Shown here piece after piece: positions 17,360 to 25,745 of a DNA stretch of 64,000 bases. Position 1 is the stretch's first letter. Each line of letters starts with the position of its first letter. Origin of the DNA: Gillisella vitis (GTDB lineage: Bacteria > Pseudomonadota > Alphaproteobacteria > Rhizobiales > Rhizobiaceae); the NCBI RefSeq assembly GCF_014204625.1, contig NZ_JACHLU010000016.1, positions 1 through 64,000 on the forward strand, written 5' to 3'. The position numbers were made by a program, and so were the translations under genes. Below the pieces are notes generated by a model. The model worked only from the letters and a program-made list of their open reading frames with translations. It searched no databases and was not told the origin of the DNA.

Positions 17360-17463
17360 CTATAGCATCGTGCCATAAACCGGAATCGGCACGATGCTAT
17401 AGCTTTTTGTTTTTGCATCGGATTTTTCCGAAAACCGGGGCCACTTTTCGGTCCGATGCTCTA
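17360..17463. repeat. 104-bp structured repeat, family 2, copy 1
   Basis: Two hairpins make up the unit: TATAGCATCGTGCC/GGCACGATGCTATA, then GCATCGGA/TCCGATGC enclosing an inner CCGAAAA/TTTTCGG stem. A second copy at 32175-32278 differs by one base, and a partial, altered copy lies at 46477-46545. The repeat opens a spurious reading frame ahead of the next gene. Confidence 0.85.
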
Positions 17464-17586
17464 TGCCTTTTGTTTTCAGGTGTTTTTTGCGGGAATCTGC
17501 GGCGCACTTTCGGCGGGCGGGCTGCTGTGGCTCTTGCGTCCGGGGGTGAGCCTTCCCACATCAGGCGGGATTTTATGGAGAGCCTG

Positions 17587-18294
17587 ATGATCCTTGATGC
17601 CGCTGCCCTGTCGTTTCGCAATCTGTTTGCGCCAGAAACCCGTTCCGTTTTCTGGAAGGTTCTGGGCCTGACCCTTCTGGTTCTGGCGGCCTTGTGGCTC
17701 GCCTTGCGTGAGGTGTTTATTCTCACGCTCTGGCCGTGGTTTGCCAGCTTTTTTCCAGCCATGCCCGATTGGGCTGGCTGGCTGGTGTTTGTGATGGGGC
17801 TGTTTGCCAGTGTGGGGCTTGCACTGGTGCTGGCGCTGCTATTGGCTCCTGTGACCGCCATTATTGCGGGACTGTTTCTGGATGATGTGGCGGAGGTGGT
17901 GGAAAAGCGCGACTATCCGTCCGATCCTGCCGGTTCTGCCATGCCGATGGGGGAAGCCATTGTGCAATCGCTTCAGTTTTTCGGCATTGTCATTCTCGGC
18001 AATCTGGTGGCGCTGATGTTGTTGTTCGTGCCGGGCATCAATCTTGCGGCGTTTTTTCTGGTCAATGGCTATCTGCTGGGGCGGGAATTTTTTGAATTTG
18101 CCGCCATGCGGTTGCGGCCTCGGCGCGAAGCGCTGGATTTTCGCCGCAAACATTCCACAACGGTGTTTCTGGCCGGTCTGGTGATTGCGGCCTTTCTGGC
18201 CGTACCAATCCTCAATCTGCTCACACCGCTGTTTGCGGCAGGCCTGATGGTGCATTTGCACAAGAAACTGTCGGCAAAAGACCCGCTGTTTTAG
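17587..18294 (+). CDS. EI24 domain membrane protein (CysZ-like)
   Basis: This 235-residue protein has four or more hydrophobic segments and matches the EI24/CysZ family: SFRNLFAPETRSVFWKVLG, LLAPVTAIIAGLFLDDVAE and GYLLGREFFEFAAMRLRPR. CysZ proteins mediate sulfate uptake, but many alphaproteobacterial members are unassigned. I chose the ATG at 17587, 7 bp after GGAG. The frame stays open upstream to 17407, where it would translate the 104-bp repeat. A palindromic repeat follows the stop codon. Confidence 0.85.
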   Translation: MILDAAALSFRNLFAPETRSVFWKVLGLTLLVLAALWLALREVFILTLWPWFASFFPAMPDWAGWLVFVMGLFASVGLALVLALLLAPVTAIIAGLFLDDVAEVVEKRDYPSDPAGSAMPMGEAIVQSLQFFGIVILGNLVALMLLFVPGINLAAFFLVNGYLLGREFFEFAAMRLRPRREALDFRRKHSTTVFLAGLVIAAFLAVPILNLLTPLFAAGLMVHLHKKLSAKDPLF

Positions 18295-18295
18295 A

Positions 18296-18394
18296 GTCTG
18301 TCAGGTTCAGATTGAACCAGACAGACTCTAAACGTCTTTGTTTGAGTTTGTCTTTTCGGGAAAACCGGATTCCACTTTTCCCTGACAAACTCTA
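18296..18394. repeat. Paired palindromic intergenic repeats
   Basis: AGAGTCTGTCAGGTTCA...TGAACCAGACAGACTCT forms one hairpin (18294-18331). A second, GAGTTTGTC...GACAAACTC enclosing GGGAAAA/TTTTCCC (18344-18394), matches elements at 48184-48235 and 52134-52181. They lie between two convergent genes and may serve as terminator or mRNA end. Confidence 0.6.
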
Positions 18395-19141
18395 GCCGAT
18401 AACCTGCGGCGGTAATTCCACCAGAGGAGCAGGCACATCGCAGGTCTTTTCCGGTGATTTGCAAAGATCGGCAATAACGCATTGCTCGCATTCGGGCTTG
18501 CGTGCTTTGCAACAGTAACGGCCCAGCAAGATCAGCCAGTGATGGGCATGGTAGAGATATTGCTTGGGAATAATCCGCATCAGGATCTCTTCAATCTCAT
18601 CCGGCGTCTTGCCCGGAGCCAGCTTGATGCGGTTGCCAATGCGCAAAATATGCGTATCCACCGCCATGGTGGGAATGCCAAAGGCCATGGACATCACCAC
18701 ATTGGCTGTCTTGCGGCCCACGCCGGGTAGCGTCACCAGCTCCTCGCGGGTTTTGGGCACTTGAGAGCCAAAATCATCAATCAGCTTCTGGCTGAGCAGC
18801 ATGACATTCTTGGCCTTGTTACGAAACAGGCCAATGGTCTTGATATACTCGCGGATTTTCTCTTCACCCAGCGCCACCATTTTTTCCGGTGTATCGGCCA
18901 CTTGAAACAGCGCGCGGGTGGCCTTGTTGACGCCCGCATCGGTGGCTTGCGCAGACAGCGCCACCGCCACCACCAGCGTAAACGGATTGACATGCTCCAG
19001 CTCGCCTTTTGGCTCTGGTCTTTGCACGGAGAGACGGCGGAAAATCTCTTCCAGCTCGGCCTTGGAATAGGCGCTGCGAGTCACACGCTTCTGAGCCGGT
19101 TTTGAAATTGACTTTTTCAAACTTTGGGTGCTGGATTTCAT
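18392..19141 (-). CDS. nth: Endonuclease III (DNA glycosylase/AP lyase)
   Basis: The 249-residue protein contains the helix-hairpin-helix LPGVGRKTANV with the catalytic Lys, the catalytic Asp in VDTHILRI, and a C-terminal [4Fe-4S] motif C-x6-C-x2-C-x5-C (CKARKPECEQCVIADLC). It excises oxidised pyrimidines in base excision repair. The N-terminus carries about 25 extra basic residues ahead of the core. Its ATG lies 38 bp from the divergent DUF2244 gene. Confidence 0.95.
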   Translation of the reverse strand: MKSSTQSLKKSISKPAQKRVTRSAYSKAELEEIFRRLSVQRPEPKGELEHVNPFTLVVAVALSAQATDAGVNKATRALFQVADTPEKMVALGEEKIREYIKTIGLFRNKAKNVMLLSQKLIDDFGSQVPKTREELVTLPGVGRKTANVVMSMAFGIPTMAVDTHILRIGNRIKLAPGKTPDEIEEILMRIIPKQYLYHAHHWLILLGRYCCKARKPECEQCVIADLCKSPEKTCDVPAPLVELPPQVIG

Positions 19142-19178
19142 CGTATCGTCACAGAAGGTTCAGGGGAGGAGGGCGTCC

Positions 19179-19661
19179 ATGTCAGATGAGGCCGATCAAC
19201 CAGTTTTTGCTGCTGAACTCGTACCCTATCGTTCGCTTGGCCGAAAGGGCTTTCGCATTTTGTTGCTGCTGTCTGGTCTTGTGTGTTTTGGCTATGGCGG
19301 ATTTTTCCTCGCAACAGGTGCCTGGCCGGTTGGTTTTTTCTTCGGGCTGGATTTTCTGCTGCTCTATGGGGCGTTTCGGCTGAATTATCATGCTGCCAAA
19401 GCCCGTGAAGAGGTGAGCGTGTCGCGCAGTGAGGTGAGGGTGCGTAAATTCACGCCCTCAGGTCAGATGACCGAGTTTCGCTGGCATCCCTTCTGGGCGC
19501 GGTTTTTCGTGCGTCGCCATGAGGAATTTGGCATTCTCTCCATGTCTGTTTACGGGCAGGGGCGCTCCACCGAGGTTGGCGGATTTCTCAACCCGGATGA
19601 TCGGGAAAGTTTTGCCAAAGCGTTTCAAAGGGCTTTGGCAACGGTCACACGGCGTTTGTAG
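19179..19661 (+). CDS. DUF2244 domain membrane protein
   Basis: The 160-residue protein has two adjacent hydrophobic helices (about residues 25-70: ILLLLSGLVCFGYGGFFLAT and PVGFFFGLDFLLLYGAF) followed by a soluble part ending in the family pattern GRSTEVGGFLNPDDRESFA. This matches DUF2244, a small alphaproteobacterial inner-membrane family of unknown role. GGGGAGGAGGG lies upstream of the ATG at 19179, which favours this start over one at 19128. Confidence 0.85.
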   Translation: MSDEADQPVFAAELVPYRSLGRKGFRILLLLSGLVCFGYGGFFLATGAWPVGFFFGLDFLLLYGAFRLNYHAAKAREEVSVSRSEVRVRKFTPSGQMTEFRWHPFWARFFVRRHEEFGILSMSVYGQGRSTEVGGFLNPDDRESFAKAFQRALATVTRRL

Positions 19662-19976
19662 AGAGGGATTGTGACAGCGCGCAAGAAACGGGTGGCGCTT
19701 TGCGGGCGTTCGTGCTGAAATCGGCTTAAAACAACGGTACACGATACAACCATTTTTACGCGCTGCAAAACCCCTCCCCAACCCTCCCCAACCCTCCCCA
19801 CAAGGGGGAGGGAGCCTGTTGTCATTCTTGGTAAAACGATGATTTCTCATCATAAATCTTCAAGAATGCAACAGTGGCAAAGTATTCGGCCTACTCCCTC
19901 CCCCTTGTGGGGAGGGTTGGGGAGGGGCATTATCTGTTTGCGTCATGTACTGTGGCTGAAAACAAAGGATGCAACC
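19662..19976. repeat. Intergenic region with facing CCCTCCCC repeats
   Basis: A C-rich repeat (CCCCTCCCCAACCCTCCCC..., 19773-19813) is matched in inverted orientation by a G-rich copy at 19891-19926, so the roughly 155-bp segment can fold as a large stem. The first copy has an internal tandem duplication of AACCCTCCCC. A related element occurs at 43967-43997. No gene is seen. Confidence 0.7.
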
Positions 19977-20864
19977 ATGACATTTGCGAGGCATGTCGAT
20001 CTCACCACAGCCCACGACATCACGCCTGATGGCGGCGATTATGAGGTCGTGCGCCGGGTGATTGAAATGCTGACGCTGGAGTATCGGGATCAGCCATCGC
20101 TCGAAACCCTTGCAGAAAAGCTGGGTCAATCACCCACCCAATTGCAAAAAACCTTTACCCGCTGGGCGGGCCTGTCGCCCAAAGCGTTTTTGCAGGCCGT
20201 AACGCTGGATCACGCCAAGCGGCTGCTAGGCCACGAGGGCTTGCCACTGCTGGAAGCATCGCTGGAACTTGGCCTGTCCGGCCCCGGTCGGCTGCATGAT
20301 CTGTTTGTCACCCACGAAGCCATGTCGCCGGGAGAGTGGAAGGCCAAAGGGGCAGGACTGGTTATTCGCTACGGCTTTCAACCTTCGCCCTTCGGCCAAG
20401 CCTTGGTGATGGTGACGGATCGAGGACTGGCTGGCCTTGGCTTTTGCGATATTGGCGAAGAAGCCGCCTGCTATGCTGACATGGCCGGACGCTGGCCCAT
20501 GGCGCAATTTGTGGAAGATCAGACGGCCATTCAACCCTATGTGCAGCGGATTTTTGACCCCACCTGCTGGCAGGCCGAACAGCCCTTGCGGGTGGTGCTG
20601 ATTGGCTCGGATTTTCAGGTGCGGGTCTGGCAAAACCTTTTGACCATTCCGCTGGGCAAGGCCGTGACCTATTCCGACATCGCCCAAAAAATCGGCCAAC
20701 CCACCGCCAGCCGCGCCGTCGGTGCCGCCGTGGGGCGCAACCCGATTTCTTTTGTGGTGCCGTGCCATCGGGCGCTGGGCAAGAGTGGGGCGTTGACGGG
20801 GTATCACTGGGGGCTGACGCGGAAACGGGCGATGTTGGGTTGGGAAGCGGGGAAGGTGGGGTGA
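19977..20864 (+). CDS. Ada-like protein: AraC-type HTH plus methylated-DNA-cysteine methyltransferase
   Basis: The 295-residue protein has an AraC-type helix-turn-helix at about residues 20-115 (LETLAEKLGQSPTQLQKTFT). An alkyltransferase domain follows, with the active-site VVPCHR near the C-terminus and the helix AVTYSDIAQKIGQPTASRAV. It transfers alkyl groups from O6-alkylguanine to its Cys. The Ada N-terminal zinc domain that senses methylphosphotriesters is absent, so regulation may differ from E. coli Ada. I chose ATG 19977, which follows AAAGGA; the longer frame runs through the repeats upstream. Confidence 0.9.
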   Translation: MTFARHVDLTTAHDITPDGGDYEVVRRVIEMLTLEYRDQPSLETLAEKLGQSPTQLQKTFTRWAGLSPKAFLQAVTLDHAKRLLGHEGLPLLEASLELGLSGPGRLHDLFVTHEAMSPGEWKAKGAGLVIRYGFQPSPFGQALVMVTDRGLAGLGFCDIGEEAACYADMAGRWPMAQFVEDQTAIQPYVQRIFDPTCWQAEQPLRVVLIGSDFQVRVWQNLLTIPLGKAVTYSDIAQKIGQPTASRAVGAAVGRNPISFVVPCHRALGKSGALTGYHWGLTRKRAMLGWEAGKVG

Positions 20865-20892
20865 ATGGTGGGTGGGGTGAATGTGTCTGCTC

Positions 20893-20916
20893 TTGGCCTA
20901 AGTAGACTTAGGCCAA
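20893..20916. terminator. Perfect hairpin after the Ada-like gene
   Basis: TTGGCCTAAGT and ACTTAGGCCAA flank a 2-bp loop, 28 bp after the stop codon. No long T-run follows. It marks the border between the GC-rich host gene and the AT-richer restriction-modification cassette. Confidence 0.5.
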
Positions 20917-21023
20917 ACTACATTTGATTTTTGCACCGTCTAGCCTGTTGGAAGTGCAGAGATGAAAAGTGGTGCATAAGTTTTGAGTTATGCAGGTTTC
21001 TCCAAGTCACTGGAGCTCACGAT

Positions 21024-21048
21024 ACTCATCGTCTCTGGACTCATAGTC
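21024..21048 (+). promoter_or_regulatory. C-boxes: operator of the restriction-modification controller
   Basis: ACTCATCGTC (21024-21033), a TCTG spacer and GACTCATAGTC (21038-21048) match the known C-protein operator pattern ACTYATAGTC-CGTG-GACTYATAGTC at all but three or four bases; the second box is a perfect palindrome. The boxes end 23 bp before the controller start codon. A ribosome site is not evident there, so a leaderless transcript is likely, as known for several C genes. Confidence 0.8.
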
Positions 21049-21071
21049 TGTCCCTCAATCATCATTTTAGG

Positions 21072-21293
21072 ATGAAAAATCCCGACCGTTTCAGATTTGG
21101 AGAGCGTATCCGTCAGCTGCGTCTTGCCAGAAATTGGTCGCAAGAGAAGCTAGCGGTGCGGTCCCAACTACATTCTACGTATATTGGCGGTATCGAGCGG
21201 GGAGAAAGGAATCTCGGCCTCGACAACATCTTGAAACTTGCTCGCGCATTAGGAGAGCATCCCTCCGCTCTTTTTGTGGATTTCACTAAATGA
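21072..21293 (+). CDS. Restriction-modification controller (C) protein
   Basis: This 73-residue XRE-type helix-turn-helix protein has RFGERIRQLRLARNWSQEKL, then a recognition-helix region with LHSTYIGGIERGERN and a short C-terminal helix. Size and the YIGGIERGERN motif are typical of C proteins, which activate then repress their own operon and so delay endonuclease expression until DNA is methylated. It lies directly after two C-boxes, and its stop overlaps the endonuclease start (ATGA). The frame continues upstream to 20931, but that part would translate the operator, so ATG 21072 is preferred. Confidence 0.88.
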   Translation: MKNPDRFRFGERIRQLRLARNWSQEKLAVRSQLHSTYIGGIERGERNLGLDNILKLARALGEHPSALFVDFTK

Positions 21294-22132
21294 GAGATCC
21301 AACGGGTGTTGAGTTTAAAGGTAAGGGTCAAGCGCTACGCCTTCGCGTCCAGCAGGAACTTGGCGGCGGACCACTGACAATTTTCGGTGCAGCTGCTCAA
21401 AAGCATGACCTTGCTATGCGTGAGGTTACAGCCGGTGTTTTGGTTAGATTAGCTGAAGAGTTTCCGAGTTTGGAGTTTCGGCAACGTGTCTCTCTGAGCA
21501 AACGCGAGATCAATGCTAAGCTGGAGCACTTCGACAAAAGGCTTGGCCAAGCGCTCTTTGTTAAAAGTGCGAGCATACGCCCTGATGGCGGCATTACTGA
21601 GGTTTTGGACAAGAGGGGCAATTGGCGAATTGTCTTGGTTGGAGAGTCAAAACATCAAGGTAATGATATAGAAAATATCCTTGCTGGCGTTCTGCAAGGG
21701 AAGAAAAAAGACCAAGATTTTATGGCAGCAGGAAACGCCATAGAGAGGATGCACAAGAACGTTCTAGAAATCAGAAATTATATGCTAGATGAAAGACATT
21801 TTCCATACGTTGTGTTTTTGCAGGGATCAAATTTTGCTATAGAGTCTTTTGATCTTGCTCGTCCTGATGGTCGTATCGTTAAGGTTGAGCATGATTCAGG
21901 CACGTTGAATCGCATTGATCGCGTTACTGCAAGCAATTTTTCTCAAGATATAAACAAAAATTATTGCGAAAATATAGAAATAATGGCTGGCGATAATCAT
22001 CATTTTCTTCAAACGGTCTCGCTCTACTGTAAGCACGACCCATGGAAAGCGGGCGAGATGGCCGAGTTGATGCTTGACGTTGCAAAGACGTCGCTCAAGC
22101 TTATCGCTGCTGATTTGGTCATCCCGGCCTAA
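21290..22132 (+). CDS. Type II restriction endonuclease of the EcoRI/RsrI family, predicted GAATTC
   Basis: The 280-residue enzyme aligns with EcoRI with a constant +8 offset. The catalytic PD...ExK residues are D99 (PDGG), E119 and K121 (GESKHQG), equal to EcoRI D91, E111 and K113. The recognition segment AAGNAIERMHKN includes N149, A150, E152 and R153, and LNRIDR supplies R208 and R211, equal to EcoRI R200 and R203. All base-contacting residues that I can check are kept, so cleavage of GAATTC is strongly predicted. It would destroy unmodified incoming DNA. It overlaps the controller gene by 4 bp and has AT-richer, less host-like codons, indicating acquisition by transfer. Confidence 0.93.
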   Translation: MRDPTGVEFKGKGQALRLRVQQELGGGPLTIFGAAAQKHDLAMREVTAGVLVRLAEEFPSLEFRQRVSLSKREINAKLEHFDKRLGQALFVKSASIRPDGGITEVLDKRGNWRIVLVGESKHQGNDIENILAGVLQGKKKDQDFMAAGNAIERMHKNVLEIRNYMLDERHFPYVVFLQGSNFAIESFDLARPDGRIVKVEHDSGTLNRIDRVTASNFSQDINKNYCENIEIMAGDNHHFLQTVSLYCKHDPWKAGEMAELMLDVAKTSLKLIAADLVIPA

Positions 22133-22185
22133 CGCTGTTACCCGATTTAATCAACGCTATTGCATAGGGTTGTCCAACGCTGTTA
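22131..22185 (+). promoter_or_regulatory. Three spaced AACGCTRTT repeats before the methyltransferase gene
   Basis: AACGCTGTTA at 22131, AACGCTATTG at 22153 and AACGCTGTTA at 22176 are direct repeats spaced 22 and 23 bp, that is, on the same helix face about two turns apart. They span the endonuclease stop and end just before the methyltransferase start. They are candidate binding sites for a regulator, perhaps the small protein encoded at 23212. Confidence 0.55.
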
Positions 22186-22189
22186 TGTT

Positions 22190-22202
22190 GAATTCAGAAT
22201 TC
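22190..22202. promoter_or_regulatory. Two near-adjacent GAATTC sites at the methyltransferase promoter
   Basis: GAATTC occurs at 22190-22195 and 22197-22202, one base apart, 31-43 bp before the methyltransferase ATG. A candidate promoter (TTGCAT at 22160, TATGTT at 22184) would start transcription close to these sites. Methylation of the sites could therefore feed back on expression. Confidence 0.5.
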
Positions 22203-22214
22203 ATTTCGCTTTAA

Positions 22215-23207
<993 letters not shown>

Positions 23208-23211
23208 CATC

Positions 23212-23403
23212 GTGCCGCGTGATGATCAAAACCTTGTTCACTCTGTAGCCTTTCGCGTAACGGAAGCACAATGGGTTATCCTACAGCGTTATGCGGAAGA
23301 TAACGAAAAAACGATTCCACAGCTTACGAAAGAGACACTGTTCGAAAAAGTAGGATTAGAATCCCCCGCAGAAGTTCGGCGGCGTTATGGCCAGACGAAA
23401 TGA
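23212..23403 (+). CDS. Small putative DNA-binding protein of the restriction-modification cassette
   Basis: This 63-residue protein starts at GTG 23212, 4 bp after the methyltransferase stop, with GGAG 7 bp upstream. The sequence (SVAFRVTEAQWVILQRYAED, then TIPQLTKETLFEKVGL) looks like a ribbon-helix-helix fold: a beta strand followed by two helices, as in Arc/MetJ or MobC-like proteins. Tight spacing implies co-transcription with the methyltransferase. No such fourth gene belongs to the classical EcoRI or RsrI systems as I know them. It may be a repressor acting on the repeats at 22131-22185; this is inference. Confidence 0.6.
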   Translation: MPRDDQNLVHSVAFRVTEAQWVILQRYAEDNEKTIPQLTKETLFEKVGLESPAEVRRRYGQTK

Positions 23404-23559
23404 GAGCCTGTTACGGCTAAATTGGGTTGATTTGGCGGAGACGTTTGCAGTGACATTTCCATGACCGGACGCTGGTCCAATCCGGTCAACATACATGTAT
23501 TTTATAATGGGCACTTATCTGATTGATGTCTGCTAATAGCGCAAAGCCGCCACAGCCAC
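23404..23559. other. Right flank of the restriction-modification cassette
   Basis: These 156 bp separate the cassette from the convergent SorC-type gene. GACCGGACG...CGGTC-type imperfect symmetry is present around 23463-23488. No gene or recognisable attachment site is seen. Confidence 0.4.
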
Positions 23560-24546
23560 TCACCCAACCAACCCCAATAACTCCCGCGCCGCCGCTTCAT
23601 CGGTAATCAACGTATTACAGCCAATCCGCTTGATAGTGGCGCGGATGGCCAGCGCCCGGTGTGCGCCGCCGGAGGCTATGACGATGTGTTTTGCCTTTTT
23701 CAGCGTGTCGAGATCCACTGACATCACCCGCTCATTGATCGGGTGATCGACCGAACGACCATCTGCGTCGAGAAAATTGAACATGGTGTCGCAGACGCAG
23801 CCTGCTGCAATCAGCTCTTCCAGCGTCTGGCGCGAGATAAACCCCTCTGACAGGGAGGTGGATTGCGGGCGGATGTCGCCGCAGGAGACCACGGCCAGAT
23901 CGAGGTTTTCGGCCAGATCATAGATGGTTTTCAACCCGCATTGCTCAATCAGCGCCCGCTTGGTGGCAATCGAATCCACCAGCAGCGGGGCCAGAAACAT
24001 ATAGCATTCGGCCCCGAGCTGGCTTGCCAGCCGCCATGTGTAGTCAATCGGGTTGGTTTGGTGAACGGCGACAATGCCGCCCAGCAGCGACACCACTTTG
24101 CAATTTTCCCGGCGCGGTGGGCGAAAGCCGGAAAGCGAGGCCGTCATGGTGCGGCCCCAGCCGACGCCGATGGTGGCGTTGTCGGTGATCACTTCGGTGA
24201 GGAACTGCCCCAGCGCCAGCCCGACGCCACGGGCGATGGAGGCGGCCTCCTGATCGCGGGGTGATGGGATGACCACCGCCTCATCCAGACCATAGGCCTT
24301 TTCCAGCTTCACGGCCAGCTCGACGCAATCATCAATGCCGTCGGCAATCCAGATTTGCACTTCTGAGCGTTTCAGCGCCTCATCCAGCATACGGATCACC
24401 GTGGAGCGGCTGATGCCGAGTTTTTCGGCCACATCCTTTTGCGTCAGGCCCTGATTGTAATAGAGCCACGCTGCCCGCAAGCGCTGCGATGATGCTTCCG
24501 ATTGGGTGGTTTGGCTGTCGCGTCGCAGTCTGGCCACTGTGTCCAT
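23560..24546 (-). CDS. SorC/DeoR-type sugar-binding transcriptional regulator
   Basis: The 328-residue protein has an N-terminal helix-turn-helix (LTQKDVAEKLGISRSTVIRM, residues ~35-55) and a SorC sugar-binding domain (IGVGWGRTMTASL, VVSLLGGIV, and the C-terminal GGAHRALAIRATIKRIGCN). Such regulators bind phosphorylated sugars. It is divergent from the transaldolase gene, with an inverted repeat and promoter between, so it most likely controls transaldolase or itself in response to a pentose- or heptose-phosphate. Confidence 0.9.
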   Translation of the reverse strand: MDTVARLRRDSQTTQSEASSQRLRAAWLYYNQGLTQKDVAEKLGISRSTVIRMLDEALKRSEVQIWIADGIDDCVELAVKLEKAYGLDEAVVIPSPRDQEAASIARGVGLALGQFLTEVITDNATIGVGWGRTMTASLSGFRPPRRENCKVVSLLGGIVAVHQTNPIDYTWRLASQLGAECYMFLAPLLVDSIATKRALIEQCGLKTIYDLAENLDLAVVSCGDIRPQSTSLSEGFISRQTLEELIAAGCVCDTMFNFLDADGRSVDHPINERVMSVDLDTLKKAKHIVIASGGAHRALAIRATIKRIGCNTLITDEAAARELLGLVG

Positions 24547-24586
24547 TCATCCCCGTTTGTGATGCTGCACTATCGCAATGCATGAA

Positions 24587-24614
24587 ACATTTGTCAAATC
24601 GTGAGGACAAATGT
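24587..24614. promoter_or_regulatory. Probable SorC-type operator
   Basis: ACATTTGTC and GACAAATGT form a perfect 9-bp inverted repeat with a 10-bp spacer, lying 41 bp from the regulator start and directly upstream of the transaldolase promoter. This is the expected position for a SorC-family operator. Confidence 0.6.
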
Positions 24615-24615
24615 A

Positions 24616-24644
24616 TTGACTTCGCAACGCGAACTGACGATATT
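24616..24644 (+). promoter_or_regulatory. Sigma-70-type promoter of the transaldolase gene
   Basis: TTGACT (24616-24621) and GATATT (24639-24644) are separated by 17 bp and placed 91 bp before the transaldolase ATG. Confidence 0.6.
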
Positions 24645-24734
24645 TGGAACAAAGGAACGGTGTGTCTGTTGTGTTATACGCAAGCAAAACAGCCGATCCG
24701 CATGAGATCATATTCACCTGAAGGATATTGACGG

Positions 24735-25691
24735 ATGACTTCGAAACTTGAACAGCTTCGCGCGATCACCACCGTGGTTGCCGACACCGGCGACATTGAA
24801 GCTGTGGCCCGCATCAAGCCGGTCGATTGCACCACCAACCCATCGATTGTTCTCAAGGCGCTGGGCACCGACATGTTTGCCGACGCCATTGAAGAGGCCG
24901 TCAAATGGGGCAAGGGCCAGAATGGCAGCTCTGAGGCGGTGACGGAAGCGGTTGCCGATCGTCTGGCCATTTCGGTGGGTGCGGCGCTGGCCAAGCTGGT
25001 TCCGGGTCGGGTTTCCACCGAGGTGGATGCTGATCTGTCGTTTGACACCGAAGCTTCCCTGAAAAAGGCACGCTCGATTATCGCTCAGTATAAAGAGCGC
25101 GGGATTGAAAAGGATCGTATCCTGATCAAGCTGGCCTCCACCTGGGAAGGCATTCGCGCTGCCGAAGTGCTGCAAAAAGAAGGCGTTGATTGCAATCTGA
25201 CGCTGCTGTTCTCCAAGGCGCAGGCCATTGCCTGCGCGGATGCCAAGGTGTTTCTGATTTCGCCTTTCGTGGGCCGTATTCTCGATTGGTACAAGAAAAA
25301 CACCGGCGAAAACTACACATCCGAGACCGATCCGGGCGTGGTGTCGGTGCGCTCGATCTACAATTACTACAAGGTCAATGGCATTGAGACCATTGTTATG
25401 GGCGCATCCTTCCGCAACGCGGGCGAAATTGAAGCGCTGGCCGGTTGCGACCGTCTGACGATTAGCCCGGCGCTGCTGGATGAACTGGATGCAGCAACGG
25501 GCGATCTGCCGCGGCTGCTGTCTCCTTCCAAGACCACGCCTGATCCGCGCGTGTCGCTGGATGAAAAGGCCTTCCGTTGGGCGATGAATGAAGATGCGAT
25601 GGCCACGGAAAAACTGGCTGAAGGCATTCGCGCTTTTGCCAAGGATCTTGGCACTTTGCGCGGCATGGTGGCAAAGAAGCTGGCTGCTTAA
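24735..25691 (+). CDS. tal: Transaldolase
   Basis: The 318-residue enzyme is of the TalB type: N-terminal [17 protein letters not shown], Schiff-base Lys in [13 protein letters not shown], then [16 protein letters not shown] and [14 protein letters not shown]. It exchanges dihydroxyacetone units between sedoheptulose-7-phosphate and glyceraldehyde-3-phosphate in the non-oxidative pentose phosphate pathway, which also serves xylose use. AAGGA precedes the ATG. It is likely regulated by the divergent SorC-type protein. Confidence 0.96.
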   Translation: MTSKLEQLRAITTVVADTGDIEAVARIKPVDCTTNPSIVLKALGTDMFADAIEEAVKWGKGQNGSSEAVTEAVADRLAISVGAALAKLVPGRVSTEVDADLSFDTEASLKKARSIIAQYKERGIEKDRILIKLASTWEGIRAAEVLQKEGVDCNLTLLFSKAQAIACADAKVFLISPFVGRILDWYKKNTGENYTSETDPGVVSVRSIYNYYKVNGIETIVMGASFRNAGEIEALAGCDRLTISPALLDELDAATGDLPRLLSPSKTTPDPRVSLDEKAFRWAMNEDAMATEKLAEGIRAFAKDLGTLRGMVAKKLAA

Positions 25692-25716
25692 GCCGAACGC
25701 ATGTCAACGAAAGCGG

Positions 25717-25745
25717 GGGCGTGGTGAAAACCGCGCCCTTATTCG
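25717..25745 (+). terminator. Terminator after transaldolase
   Basis: GGGCGTGGT-GAAA-ACCGCGCCC followed by TTATT forms a tetraloop hairpin 25 bp past the tal stop. It overlaps the end of the convergent gene. Confidence 0.75.

Noticed and set aside
19773..19926. CRISPR-like array from repeated CCCTCCCC units
   Set aside because: Units are short, inverted with respect to each other and lack equal-length unique spacers; no cas genes nearby.
23455..23482. Echo of an Ada-gene segment (CCGGACGCTGG with flanks, compare 20481-20500) on the far side of the restriction cassette
   Set aside because: About 18 of 20 bases agree, but such matches occur by chance over 64 kb and no longer homology or attachment-site pattern was seen.
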